From contig CALSCQ010001898.1 of assembly GCA_943704525.1 (NCBI GenBank), positions 1 to 18,095 on the forward strand: 18,095 bases of DNA, given 5' to 3'. Below the pieces are notes generated by a model. The model saw nothing but the letters and a program-made list of their open reading frames with translations, was not told where the DNA came from and made no database searches. Source of the stretch: Pigoraptor vietnamica. Its lineage: Eukaryota; Opisthokonta; Filasterea. Shown piece after piece: positions 9,386-18,087 of this stretch. The position numbers were made by a program, and so were the translations under genes. Each line of letters opens with the position of its first letter. The stretch's first letter is position 1.

Positions 9386-10987
9386 TCACCGCTGCTCATC
9401 CTTGTGCGGCTCGGTCGGCGGCTTTGTCACGTCGCGCTCGTTCTTCTTCTCCCACTTGAAATAGCGGAGTCCGCAGGCGTTGCACAGGGACATCTCGCCG
9501 TCAGGGCCACGCCTCCACTGCGGCGTGCGCGTCGTCTTGCAGTTGGCGCACTGCTTCTGCGTCTTCTGGCTGTAGAACGTCATGAAGACGCCCTCGCTCT
9601 CCCTCCGCGCGAGATGCTTCACAACAACGCCGTCGTTCAGCGCCGTAATGCGCCTGGGCTGCGACGCCGGTCGACCCGCCTGTACGATCGATTCATCGGC
9701 TGACGACTCGTCCGTCAGAGACCCTCTCCTGGTGGCGGTCCCGAGCGCCGTATCGCGATCGCCGGGAAACGACTTCGACTCCCCTTGTGAATATGCAAAT
9801 GGCTGCGGCGTGTCGCCCTCGCTCTTGACGCTGCGCGGGCTCGCAAGAGAGCTGCAATGGCCCGCCTCGACCGCGATCAGGGGCAGAGAACCCCGCCTCG
9901 GCGGCGCAGCGGACGGCATCGAAGAAGCGAGAACGCGCGGTTGTTGCGGCTGCGGCACTTCGTAGCCGCCCTGCATGATGTACGGCGGAGCTTGTTGCCA
10001 CACAGCAGGCGCGAGGCCGCCGTGCCCCATCCGCATACCCGGCGCGACGGAAAGCGTCGAGTTGCCGCCCACAATCACGTGCCGGACGTTCGTGTGCGCC
10101 TCGCCCATCGTAGACATGGGCGCGCCGATGCCCAGCGCGGCGGCCTGGTCCGCCGTGAGGTAATTGACGACGCACACGGGATACATCTGCTCTCCACTCG
10201 CGCCGCTCACCCCCGCTGCTTCGGCGCCTTCTTCCCCGGCGTGCGAGTCGCCAGTGGGCGTCACGAACGTCCACATTCCCCCGTGAACGGGAAGGGTGCT
10301 GGGCGGCGCTGCTGGAAGCATTGGGGGTGCGCTCTCGCCGGGCGCCGCGGCAGGGCCCGCCACGGAGAACTGCCAGTTCGACACGACATTGGGGTCGGAT
10401 CGCCGGCGCACGAAAGCATTCTCCGACATGTCACCGCGTGCGTCCGCGGACCGCCGGCGCTTACGGGGCTGCTCGGCCGCCACCGACTCCTGGTGAGAGC
10501 GCTCGTTTTCAGCCGTGACCGGCACTGCGCCTGCATGCGAAGCGCCGCCCAACACGGCCGACGGATCGTGAGCCGCCACGCTCGTATACGCGTCCGTCCC
10601 GAAGGCGGCATGGCCCACAGGCGCCGTCGAGGGGTCGGCGGCTGCGATCGCCTTCTCGATGTCGAAGCCGAAGAGTGTCGCCTTGATTCCCCAGCCAGTG
10701 AGGCTGCTCTCCAGCGACCGGCTTGAGGGCGGCTGGGCGGCGTCGGGTACAAGGTAATGCGCGACGGAATCGACGTGACCGTAGTCCACGTGCGCAACGG
10801 GAACGCTCGACTCGGCCGTCTGGTCGTCGGCTCCCTCTGTAGTATGCGCCTCGTTCGTGTCGGGCCGCTGAGCTGGACCGGGCCGTCCCGGTGGGTGTGC
10901 CATCCTGCCACAGCCCGCCTCCTCGAAAAGCCACGGGTCGAACCACGTCTCGGCGGAAGGAACGGGATCGAGTGGCGCCGGACCCAT
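9386..10987 (-). CDS. GATA-type zinc-finger transcription factor
   Basis: This is one uninterrupted frame with a single GATA finger close to the C-terminus. CANC, an 18-residue loop with TPQWRRGPDG, then CNACGLRYFKWEKK give C-x2-C-x18-C-x2-C, with a basic tail that contacts DNA in this family. The rest is long, low-complexity and probably disordered: Pro/Ala/Ser/Gly-rich, with a nuclear-localisation-like PRKRRRS and an RRGSLP/RRGSLTDE pair that could be phosphorylation sites. It should be a nuclear regulator binding GATA-like sites; its targets are unknown. The start is uncertain. The frame is open further up to an ATG at 11140, but those 51 codons lie in the anomalous island. I therefore prefer the ATG at 10987 (MGPAPLDPVPSAETWFDPW, 533 residues). 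It is the only complete gene here without an evident intron. Confidence 0.88.
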   Translation of the reverse strand: MGPAPLDPVPSAETWFDPWLFEEAGCGRMAHPPGRPGPAQRPDTNEAHTTEGADDQTAESSVPVAHVDYGHVDSVAHYLVPDAAQPPSSRSLESSLTGWGIKATLFGFDIEKAIAAADPSTAPVGHAAFGTDAYTSVAAHDPSAVLGGASHAGAVPVTAENERSHQESVAAEQPRKRRRSADARGDMSENAFVRRRSDPNVVSNWQFSVAGPAAAPGESAPPMLPAAPPSTLPVHGGMWTFVTPTGDSHAGEEGAEAAGVSGASGEQMYPVCVVNYLTADQAAALGIGAPMSTMGEAHTNVRHVIVGGNSTLSVAPGMRMGHGGLAPAVWQQAPPYIMQGGYEVPQPQQPRVLASSMPSAAPPRRGSLPLIAVEAGHCSSLASPRSVKSEGDTPQPFAYSQGESKSFPGDRDTALGTATRRGSLTDESSADESIVQAGRPASQPRRITALNDGVVVKHLARRESEGVFMTFYSQKTQKQCANCKTTRTPQWRRGPDGEMSLCNACGLRYFKWEKKNERDVTKPPTEPHKDEQR

Positions 10988-12802
10988 CTGCGGCCTCGCC
11001 GTCAGCGCAAGGTCGGCCGAGCCGCTGCCAGTCCAGTCAGCCGCGCCGGCTTCAGTTGCCGGTCGATCCCTGACCCACTGCCACAGTGGCCCGGACCACC
11101 GGCACTGACCGGTCCGGCGACTCAGGGACGCCGTATCCACTCACGGCAGCAACTTTTCTCGGGCCGAAGTCGCCGGCGCTGAGCGTGATGCGGCGGTCTT
11201 GTGAGCCCTTTGTCGGCTCACAGTTCACGTTCACTGACTTGTCGCCCCGCGGGTTCAGGCAGTCACTGAGTTCGCGGACTGTATCCCGTGGCAGTTCGGG
11301 TCGTCACGCCGCCGGCCGGTCTAAACAGTCGGCGCAGTTCGGTCGAAACACGGCGGACAAGTTGGAACACGTCGAATTCGCGAGCCTTAACTTGCGCTGA
11401 TACGCGGCCGATAATAGCGAGTGACTGAAGCAGTTGGTCACTTTCGTTTCAGTCCACCGTTGTCAATATCGCATCCGGACAGTCTTGTACTGCGCTGTCG
11501 CCGGCGGTCACTGCGGTGTGCGCCCGCGTCACGGAAAGAATCAAGCCCAAAATTCCACCATGACGACACGCAAGGCATAAGTTGGAATGTGCTAATGTGT
11601 GGGTGCGCCAAGACCTTCACTTGTGCGATCATAAGGGGACTCAGCAGTGCTCGCCGCCGTGCCGCAGTGCCGTGTGTGTGTATTGACGCGCCGAGTGCGT
11701 GCACGTCGTATGGTGGGCGTGTGCTAGGAAACTCAGTGGGTGCGGACACAAAGTCAATGAAAAAAAAGAGAATATTGAACAAGTGGAATAATGCCGGTAA
11801 AAAAATGTGGATCCATTTCCATACATTTTTCATAGACAAAATAAAAGTGTAATAAAAATGTGCCGCACTATTGTCCGCTTTTTGGCACAATTCGGTGCAA
11901 AAGGCCGAAAAGGGTGCGAAATTTTTAAATATTTTTTAAAGAGATTCAATACGTTTTCTATGGGGAAATAAAATTATTTCGCCGGTAACGCGCGCAAAAT
12001 GACCGAATTTATTAACAATTATTTCAGTACCAATTTTGTATGGAACAAGATTTCACCGTTATTCGATAAATTCCAAGCCTTCGTACTGGGCAAATTTGGC
12101 CTTGGCGTCCCATTTGGGTTTCCCAAAGAGAGCAAGGGGGGGCTCGTCAGTGCCCATTTGGGCCATCGTATTGTCCAGATGGACACTCGCGTGCCTCTCT
12201 GGGAACAAGGCAACTGCCATTTTGGGACAGAGCAGATAGAACTCGTAAGAATTCCTCCACAAAGTGACAGTTCACCACTGCTTCTGCCGTCGACCGACCC
12301 CACTGGCTGGCCGAGCTGCAGCAAGACTCGACTGATGGTCATCAGTCACGGTCTCACTGAGCCGATGAATGATTCGATACGTGCTTTACCGTAGCCGATT
12401 GTGCCAATCGCGCGGCCCCTCTGGGCCGTTCGACCCTCGAGCCGGCGGCCACACCCGGCCGGCCGGCGGTGCTGACTGAGACTGCTGACTCCGGGACGGC
12501 CGCCCGCCGGCCTACCGTCGGCAAGTCATCAGCCCGTGCCGGCTCCAAGCGAAGCCTAAGCCGAGCCCACGGCTGCCGATGCCGGCGGGCCGCCCGCAAC
12601 TGTAACGGCTACAGGCCTGTGCATCTCGGGTCAGTACATCAATTCGTTTTATTGCAGCCGCCGCCGGTAGTGTTGTAGCACTCCGGTGTGCCGTCAGCCC
12701 GTTCGCCGCATTGACAGTTTCAGTCGCCAGTGCGGCATCCGCCGTCCGTTCATCAACCGCCGCTGTGCCCGTGCCGCTGGTTGACGGCCGGCGCCGACTC
12801 GA

Positions 12803-12819
12803 GTTCACTGTTAGTGAAC
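12803..12819. repeat. Perfect short inverted repeat
   Basis: GTTCACT, a 3-base loop GTT, then AGTGAAC: a 7-bp perfect palindrome arm pair inside the anomalous island. It may be only a by-product of the island's CAGT/ACTG-rich composition. Confidence 0.6.
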
Positions 12820-13436
12820 AGTTCAAGGCAAGCCCGCCGGCGCCGCACCACAGTCCTGCTGCCGTTTACTGTGTGCCGTCGCGGCCCGGGCTCACCATCC
12901 GAGGCAACTGAGCCGGCCGGCCGGCGGACCGTCCCGGGACAGTGCAGCAAAGCTCCGGTAGGGAACGCCAGTTTTTCCACTAACTCAAACCGTTTCGGGC
13001 AGCGAAGGAACTGAGTCATTATTGCCGATTTGCCATTACAGGTTTTGCTTGGTGATTGACATCAGATGATCGGCCCCTGACCGGCCCTGCCGAGCCAAGG
13101 CCGCAGCGATGGCAGGCCGGGGGGCGCCTGTCCTGAGTGCAAAGCGTCGGCGGCGTCTAATCCCCGGCGAGATTGATCACGGCGGCAGATTCACCGAGGT
13201 GAGTGTTCAGTTAATGATGCGCGGCACTGACCCCAGCCGACAGAGTCAACCGCGCCGGACCGTGGCGTTTCTGAAGCAGTTCATTGAGTTCGCCGGTCAC
13301 TGAGCAGGCCGGTGCGTCGGGCTGTGCCGCCGCGGTCCGAATCGGCACGGCGCTGTCGGTTCGGCGCCGGACCGTTGAGGTGAGTCGTCGCATACCCTAC
13401 ATGGGTTGCTGCCCGAGTGACAGTGCCGGGGGCGTA

Positions 13437-13451
13437 TTTTTTTTTTTTTTG
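13437..13451. repeat. Poly-T homopolymer run
   Basis: A run of about 15 T on the plus strand within the GC-rich island. On the minus strand it reads as poly-A and could be the tail of a retroposed sequence, but no body of such an element is recognisable next to it. Confidence 0.85.
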
Positions 13452-15634
13452 TGAACACTGACAATTTTCTCCAAAATTTTAATTGTAACGGCTGGCACTT
13501 CCCTGTGCAGCTTAGGATCCGACACCTGAATGGGGCCGGTTGGCGCCGCGAGGTCGCACATCAGTGGGGTCGCAACGACGCGGAGGCCTTGCCGTCTGCA
13601 GGTGCCGACGGTTCAATACCGACAGCGCCAGACTTCTGACATCTGTCGTGATCTGTATTTGCATGCAGTCATCAGACAGTTACTGAATCGACTGTTCAGC
13701 CGTTGCCGGTCTGTGTGCAAGGCTGGCGCCGGGCGGCGCGTTCCTTGACTCAGACACGTCAGAACTGCCGAGCAGCTCATGACACTGACTCTGGCGGCTC
13801 GGTGAAGACTGCCGTCGAGTACTGTTGTCTCGCAGACGCGTCGGCTGACTGTCCTTGCTGTCAGTCCGCACCAAAGTGCGCCGCCGGCGGCCGTGCCCGG
13901 GTCCGTCAGCCACCGGCTCCGGCGCGGAGCAGAGGCGGCGACAGCCGCCGGCCCGGCCGGCGTCCAGGTTAATTGGCAGTGAAATTGCTTGCCTTGTCTG
14001 TGACTGTACTAACACGCTCGCCGTGGCGGCCGCCCATTCACAGGCATTACAAACGAGTCACGGACTGCGCGGCCGCGCCGACGCCTGGGAGTCTCCGACG
14101 GTCGTGTCCGCGGCCGGTCGGCGGTGCCGGGCTGGCGACGCACGGGCCCGGCCGCTGTCAGACGGCCGCGCCACCGTATGATGGGCGCAGTCGGCTGAAA
14201 CTTCTGCGGTCCCGGCACCCCTTCACTTCGGCCGACTGGAAGCTAGTTCAGTTTGGCGGCCGGGCGGTGGGTGTATCAGTGCCGTCGATTCTGTCTTTCG
14301 CCGATTGGTCGGTGACTGCCTTTTTCTGCCGTGTCGTAGTCAACGGCAGCTCTTTCCGAACTGTCTCGCCTACCGCCGGTGGCTCAGTGTGATCAGGCAC
14401 GGCCCGGCCACGACCCCGAGACGTGTTTTCAATGGCTGCCGTCGGTTGTCAGTGCCCGTCCGGTGTTTGACGTGCAGCTCTGTTTGAAGACTGTAAGTGC
14501 GGTCGTCAGTTGAGGTGGGTCAGTGAGCCGGCGTCAGTTCACTTCGGCTCGGTCAGAATGTTGCAGTGCGCTCACTGGCCAGGCCGGCAAGCCGAGACCG
14601 TCCGGCGCCGCGCCGGCCACAAACTGGGAATGCACGACTGTCATGCAATGGACGACCGTGCGGCTGGCGGTCTCTGTAAGACATGCTTAGATCACGTCGC
14701 GCTTCTGCCGACAGAGTCTGTGTTGATGAGCAAATGGCGCAGTTGTGCCTCGCTGACGGCCGTGCGACTAAATATACGGTTCTCTTGACAGCACTTCGGC
14801 GCCCTGATTATTTTATAGGTTTATTGGTGCGTGCCGATACGCCGACAGCCAGCTTTCGAGAGCGAGCGTGGCCGGCCACCGCTCCCGTCGACCCTGTGTC
14901 CGGCCGGTCACGTATCCGGACTCGCTGCCACTGAGGTCACCTGCACGCGCAATACGGGCGGCCGCATCTGATGCCCGGCGGCCAGTCTCACGACGGCCAC
15001 GGCCGCGTTCTAACTCACTGTAGAGTCGCAGTTCAGCCAGTGATGATCCCGCCGACGGATCCGGATGCGCCGCATCAGCCGGGGTGGTCAAATCGGGCCC
15101 ACGCACAACTGAGCGCAGGTCGCCGGATCGGCGCATCAGGCGGCACGGCCGTGAATCGTGGCCGCCCACGGCCGAGTTCCACGGCCGGCTCCGGCAACTG
15201 CCGCCCTGACGCGCCGGCCGAACTGATCAACCGGCTCGCGTTCACGCGGGCGGCCGGCCGGGGCGTCAATCTCGGACGTTAGTGCCGGCGGCTGTGCCTG
15301 CCCGACTGCCTCAGCGGCCGCCGAAGCCCGGGCCCGGCGCCTTCAAGTTCCGGCCGGCTGGCGACTGTCACGCTCGGCGGACGGCCGGCGGCCCGGTTTC
15401 CGGCAGTCACGCATCCGCCAAATGAACTCACCGCAAATAGTTGATGCTAAACTGACGACCCCAGCGCCTCACAGATACCGGTTTCGCAGCTCGGACGTCG
15501 TTTCAGGCAGATTCAGTGAACGCCGGCCAACAACTGCATCGGCCGGCCGGCGCCGGCCGGCGGCGGACACGGTTCATGGGCTGATGTCCGGGATTAGCCG
15601 GAGTTTGCTGATTTTATGTCAACATACGCGACCA

Positions 15635-15642
15635 TTTAAAAG
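15635..15642 (+). promoter_or_regulatory. TATA-like box of the F-box gene
   Basis: TTTAAAAG follows directly after the anomalous island. Transcription about 30 bases downstream would start near 15665-15670. That leaves almost no leader for an ATG at 15669 and favours the in-frame ATG at 15693. Confidence 0.4.
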
Positions 15643-15692
15643 CGATTCGTCGTGCTGTCTCGTCACTCATGCTGTGCGCGCATAGAAAAGAA

Positions 15693-17027
15693 ATGCCGCG
15701 AACGCCGGTTCGAAGCCGCCGGGACAGCGGCAGCATTCTCGAACGACTTCCCAGCGACGTTCTCCTTCTGCTCGTCGTTGATCATGTCGCGCCCGCGGGC
15801 GTCGGCGGCGTCGTTGCTCTCGGAGCAACGTGCAAATCGCTCAGGAGATTTGTGTGGGGCACTCGAAGCGTGTGGGTGGGCGTGGGGAAGCATCTCAGCA
15901 TGCCGGGCCGTTTCGATCCGGTCACCGTCCACAACCAGAAGCTGTCAAATGATTGGGGCATGCAGTGGTCTTTCAGAAACACCCCTCCCGCGTGCAGCGC
16001 GCCACCTCGCGAAGAATGGGACGCGATGACGCAGGAGGAGCGCTGGAAATGGTTTATGGACAAGGTGGCGCCGCGCATCTGCGGTGTGTGCACTGCGCCC
16101 CCCGCCACGGAAATTGTCTCCGTTCTGCCGGGCATCTCCACACACGTCTCGTTGCCGGCGTCGATGAAGTGGCACCGCAAGCAGTTGATATGCAAGAGCT
16201 GCATCATAGAGCACTCCATGTGGGGGTACAACACGAACAGGGGCGTGCGGCGTGAGCGGGACGAGCTCATCGGGGGCATTCCCGTTGCCCTTCTTGCCTC
16301 CTTCGCGCCGCTTGAGCGCATGCAGGCCAAGCAGTACGGCCCTTCGCGGTGGCTGGAGCGCTACTACCGGGCCTCTGTCATCCGCACGCTCGTTGAGATG
16401 GTGTATGGGTCGGTCGGTGCGTTCGCGTCACTCGACGGCCCATCCAGGGCATCCGCGGCCAAGGCGTGGGAGGAACGGTCCGCGGCCGACGCACGCAACT
16501 ACATTGACGCGCGCCGGCGAGACGGCGAGTCGGACGCCGCCGCGAAGAGGCGCATTTTCACTGAGATGGAGACGACGGTCGCTTCCATTCGCGACAGTGA
16601 GAGCGCCATCCGGCCGTGGGACCTCTACTTTGCGCACGGCGTGCCGTTCCCGCTGTGCCACGTGGGCGCGCAATTCATCGCGAAGGCGAAAAACCAGCGG
16701 CTGGAAGGCAGCGAGGAGTCTGGCGGCGAGGGTGGGCAGGCGATGTCGACGGAAGCCGTGCCCCCTGCAGGGGACGACGGCGCGGCCGCGGCAGCGCTCG
16801 TGGCTCAGCACGACGACGAAACGACGGAAGTGGAGGGCGCCGGCACACGCTTGCGACGCAGTACGCGGACGACGAAACGACGGAAGTGGAGGGCGCCGGC
16901 ACACGCTTGCGACGCAGTACGCGGACAAGGCCGAGCAAGGCGGCCAAGTAGTTATAGTGTGTTGGCGTACACACTTATTTTGGAGTCGCGCACCTTCGAG
17001 AGCAGTGGCACTGAGCCGTGTGACTAA
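15693..17027 (+). CDS. F-box-like protein with possible zinc site
   Basis: Near the N-terminus, ILERLPSDVLLLLVVDHV followed by LGATCKSLRRFVWG has the LP..VL...L spacing and the downstream CKSLRRF helix of an F-box, suggesting an SCF ubiquitin-ligase adaptor. The middle holds two Cys pairs, ICGVCTAPP and LICKSCIIEHS, about 40 residues apart, which could bind one zinc. An amphipathic, charged region follows (WEERSAADARNYIDARRRD) and then an acidic/Ala-rich linker. The tail is broken by a 56-bp exact tandem duplication (16812-16923). Without the second copy the frame would end at the TAG at 16949 with STRTRPSKAAK (400 residues from 15693). With it the frame shifts and runs to 17027, adding an unrelated tail. 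An alternative start is the ATG at 15669. No intron is evident. The F-box call rests on pattern only. Confidence 0.65.
   Translation: MPRTPVRSRRDSGSILERLPSDVLLLLVVDHVAPAGVGGVVALGATCKSLRRFVWGTRSVWVGVGKHLSMPGRFDPVTVHNQKLSNDWGMQWSFRNTPPACSAPPREEWDAMTQEERWKWFMDKVAPRICGVCTAPPATEIVSVLPGISTHVSLPASMKWHRKQLICKSCIIEHSMWGYNTNRGVRRERDELIGGIPVALLASFAPLERMQAKQYGPSRWLERYYRASVIRTLVEMVYGSVGAFASLDGPSRASAAKAWEERSAADARNYIDARRRDGESDAAAKRRIFTEMETTVASIRDSESAIRPWDLYFAHGVPFPLCHVGAQFIAKAKNQRLEGSEESGGEGGQAMSTEAVPPAGDDGAAAAALVAQHDDETTEVEGAGTRLRRSTRTTKRRKWRAPAHACDAVRGQGRARRPSSYSVLAYTLILESRTFESSGTEPCD
16812..16923 (+). repeat. 56-bp exact tandem duplication in coding sequence
   Basis: Copy 1 is 16812-16867 and copy 2 is 16868-16923; they are identical, with no substitutions, starting gacgacgaaacgacgg and ending gcgacgcagtacgcg. 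As 56 is not a multiple of three, the second copy is read in a different frame. Confidence 0.95.
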
Positions 17028-17271
17028 AGACATGGAGCGAAATTTCTGAATGCTGTGTTGCGCCGACAGCCAGCGTGGCGCTTCATGTGCAGTGTCTCGG
17101 GGAACGAACAAACCATTCCTCCCAATTAGAACCAATGCGAGTGTGCACGCGCGGAGGGCGACAAGAATATCACTCTCTAACACGCGTAGCTGGAGAGTGT
17201 TACGTTGAGGTAGTTGAGATGGTCTGACACAGTGGTGGCGAGGAGGTCTGCAGGGGGGCGGGGGGGGGGGG
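16952..17271. other. Convergent 3' region between F-box and lipase genes
   Basis: These 320 bases contain the extended F-box tail up to 17027 and then presumed 3' UTRs of two convergent genes. The only structure I see is a G-rich run at 17253-17271. Confidence 0.5.
17253..17271 (+). repeat. G-run next to the lipase stop
   Basis: Six G, one C and then twelve G lie immediately beyond the lipase stop codon at 17272-17274. In the lipase transcript this is a C-tract in the 3' UTR; the plus strand could form a G-quadruplex. Confidence 0.9.
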
Positions 17272-17976
17272 TCAAACGGCATCGATGAGCAGAGTTACTT
17301 CAGTCTCCATCCCTCCATATTGCACACTCTTCTGCATGTTTCGTGACCACGCCGTGCAGTGGGAAACGCGGCTTGTGCGCGCGCAGTCGCAAGTGGCGAT
17401 CGTGCTACCCACCGACAGAGTCCGAACACGTCTTGTCCTCGCCGTTGGTGCGGTCGCACTGCTTGATGGTCGCCTGGTCCGCCTGGATCCAGTACTCGGT
17501 CGGCTGGTGGTCGAACCCCATCGCCACGAGAGGGAGGTGGGGCACAATGTCCTGCGCGTGACAGCGAGATTAGACGGCTCTCTCACTTGCACAGTCATCC
17601 GCGACTCTTTCGTCCAAGGCACTTGCTACAGACAGCGTTACGCAAGGGGTTCGGCGCGCACCTTGTTGTGGACCATGCGCACGGCCGCGGGAATCTTGGA
17701 CGTGTAGAACGCCGCGAATTCGGCGTTTCCGACGCGCGGTTCGCCGTAAGTGTAAACGGACACGGGAATGCCCGACACGGTGAGGAGATCGAGCGCGCAG
17801 AGGCTCGCGAGTGCGCCGCCGAGCGAATGGCCGGTCACGTACACCGTGTAGCCGGGCTTCTCGGCGACGAGCGAGGTCACCTCTTTGATGAGACCGGCAG
17901 AGACCGTCGAGTTGTACGCGGCGAAGAACCCGCTGTGGACCTTGCAGTCCGTGCACCCCGGGTAGTCAAAGTCCAT
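17272..17976 (-). CDS. Class 3 (alpha/beta-hydrolase) lipase, 3' part
   Basis: Class 3 lipases hydrolyse acylglycerols with a Ser-Asp-His triad. Exon 17662-17976 carries VHSGFFAAYNS, the nucleophile elbow YVTGHSLGGALASLCALDLL (Ser in GHSLG) and YGEPRVGNAEFA. A 110-nt intron follows (donor AAG|GTGCGC, acceptor CGCAG|GAC). Exon 17413-17551 then gives DIVPHLPLVAMGFDHQPTEY with the catalytic Asp, and a Cys-rich stretch ending CSDSV. The expected catalytic His fits VSHCTAWSRNMQ in the frame that ends at the TGA at 17272-17274. That frame is offset by one base from the preceding exon, so either a 37-nt intron or a frameshift lies at about 17376-17412. The N-terminal part and signal peptide lie beyond the right edge; 17977-18095 looks like intron. 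Confidence 0.85.
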
Positions 17977-18065
17977 CTGCGCACAACGGCACGTATGAGG
18001 AGGCGCAGACAGCACGGATGGATGGGCGTGGCGCATATCGCATGCTTTCCGTTGATTTGCAGGAT

Positions 18066-18087
18066 GGGGGGGGGGGGAGGGGGGGGG
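18066..18087 (+). repeat. G-run in a lipase intron
   Basis: Twelve G, one A and then nine G. It lies in the presumed intron upstream of the lipase exon at 17976, where the transcript would read a C-tract about 90 nt before the acceptor. Confidence 0.9.

Larger units (their letters stand above)
11000..15630. other. Compositionally anomalous 4.6-kb gene-poor island
   Basis: No convincing coding sequence is visible; open frames reach only about 140 codons and have no domain. The text is dominated by a few short words: CCGG, GCCGGC and GGCCGG clusters (for example 12452-12466, 12911-12927, 15241-15260, 15540-15568) and CAGT/ACTG, often as GTCAGT or CACTGAC. In 14281-14580 I count about ten CAGT/ACTG against roughly two to three expected by chance; in 13081-13680 the excess is only about twofold. 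An AT-rich, more ordinary patch at about 11740-12290 interrupts it. No terminal inverted repeats, target-site duplications, transposase or tRNA-like structures were found. It fills the whole gap between the divergent GATA and F-box genes. Confidence 0.6.

Noticed and set aside
10200-11140. Plus-strand frames antisense to the GATA gene
   Set aside because: They are shadows; the minus strand has a continuous frame ending in an unmistakable GATA finger.
13600-13625. GGTTCAATACC resembling a tRNA T-arm or B box
   Set aside because: No acceptor stem, D-arm or anticodon arm could be folded around it.
13109-14392. Several plus-strand frames of 60-139 codons in the island
   Set aside because: They are Arg/Ser/Pro/Cys-rich, change frame constantly and have no domain or splice logic, as expected of GC-rich non-coding DNA.
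11000-15630. Whole island as a DNA transposon
   Set aside because: I looked for terminal inverted repeats, flanking target duplications and transposase motifs at both edges and saw none.
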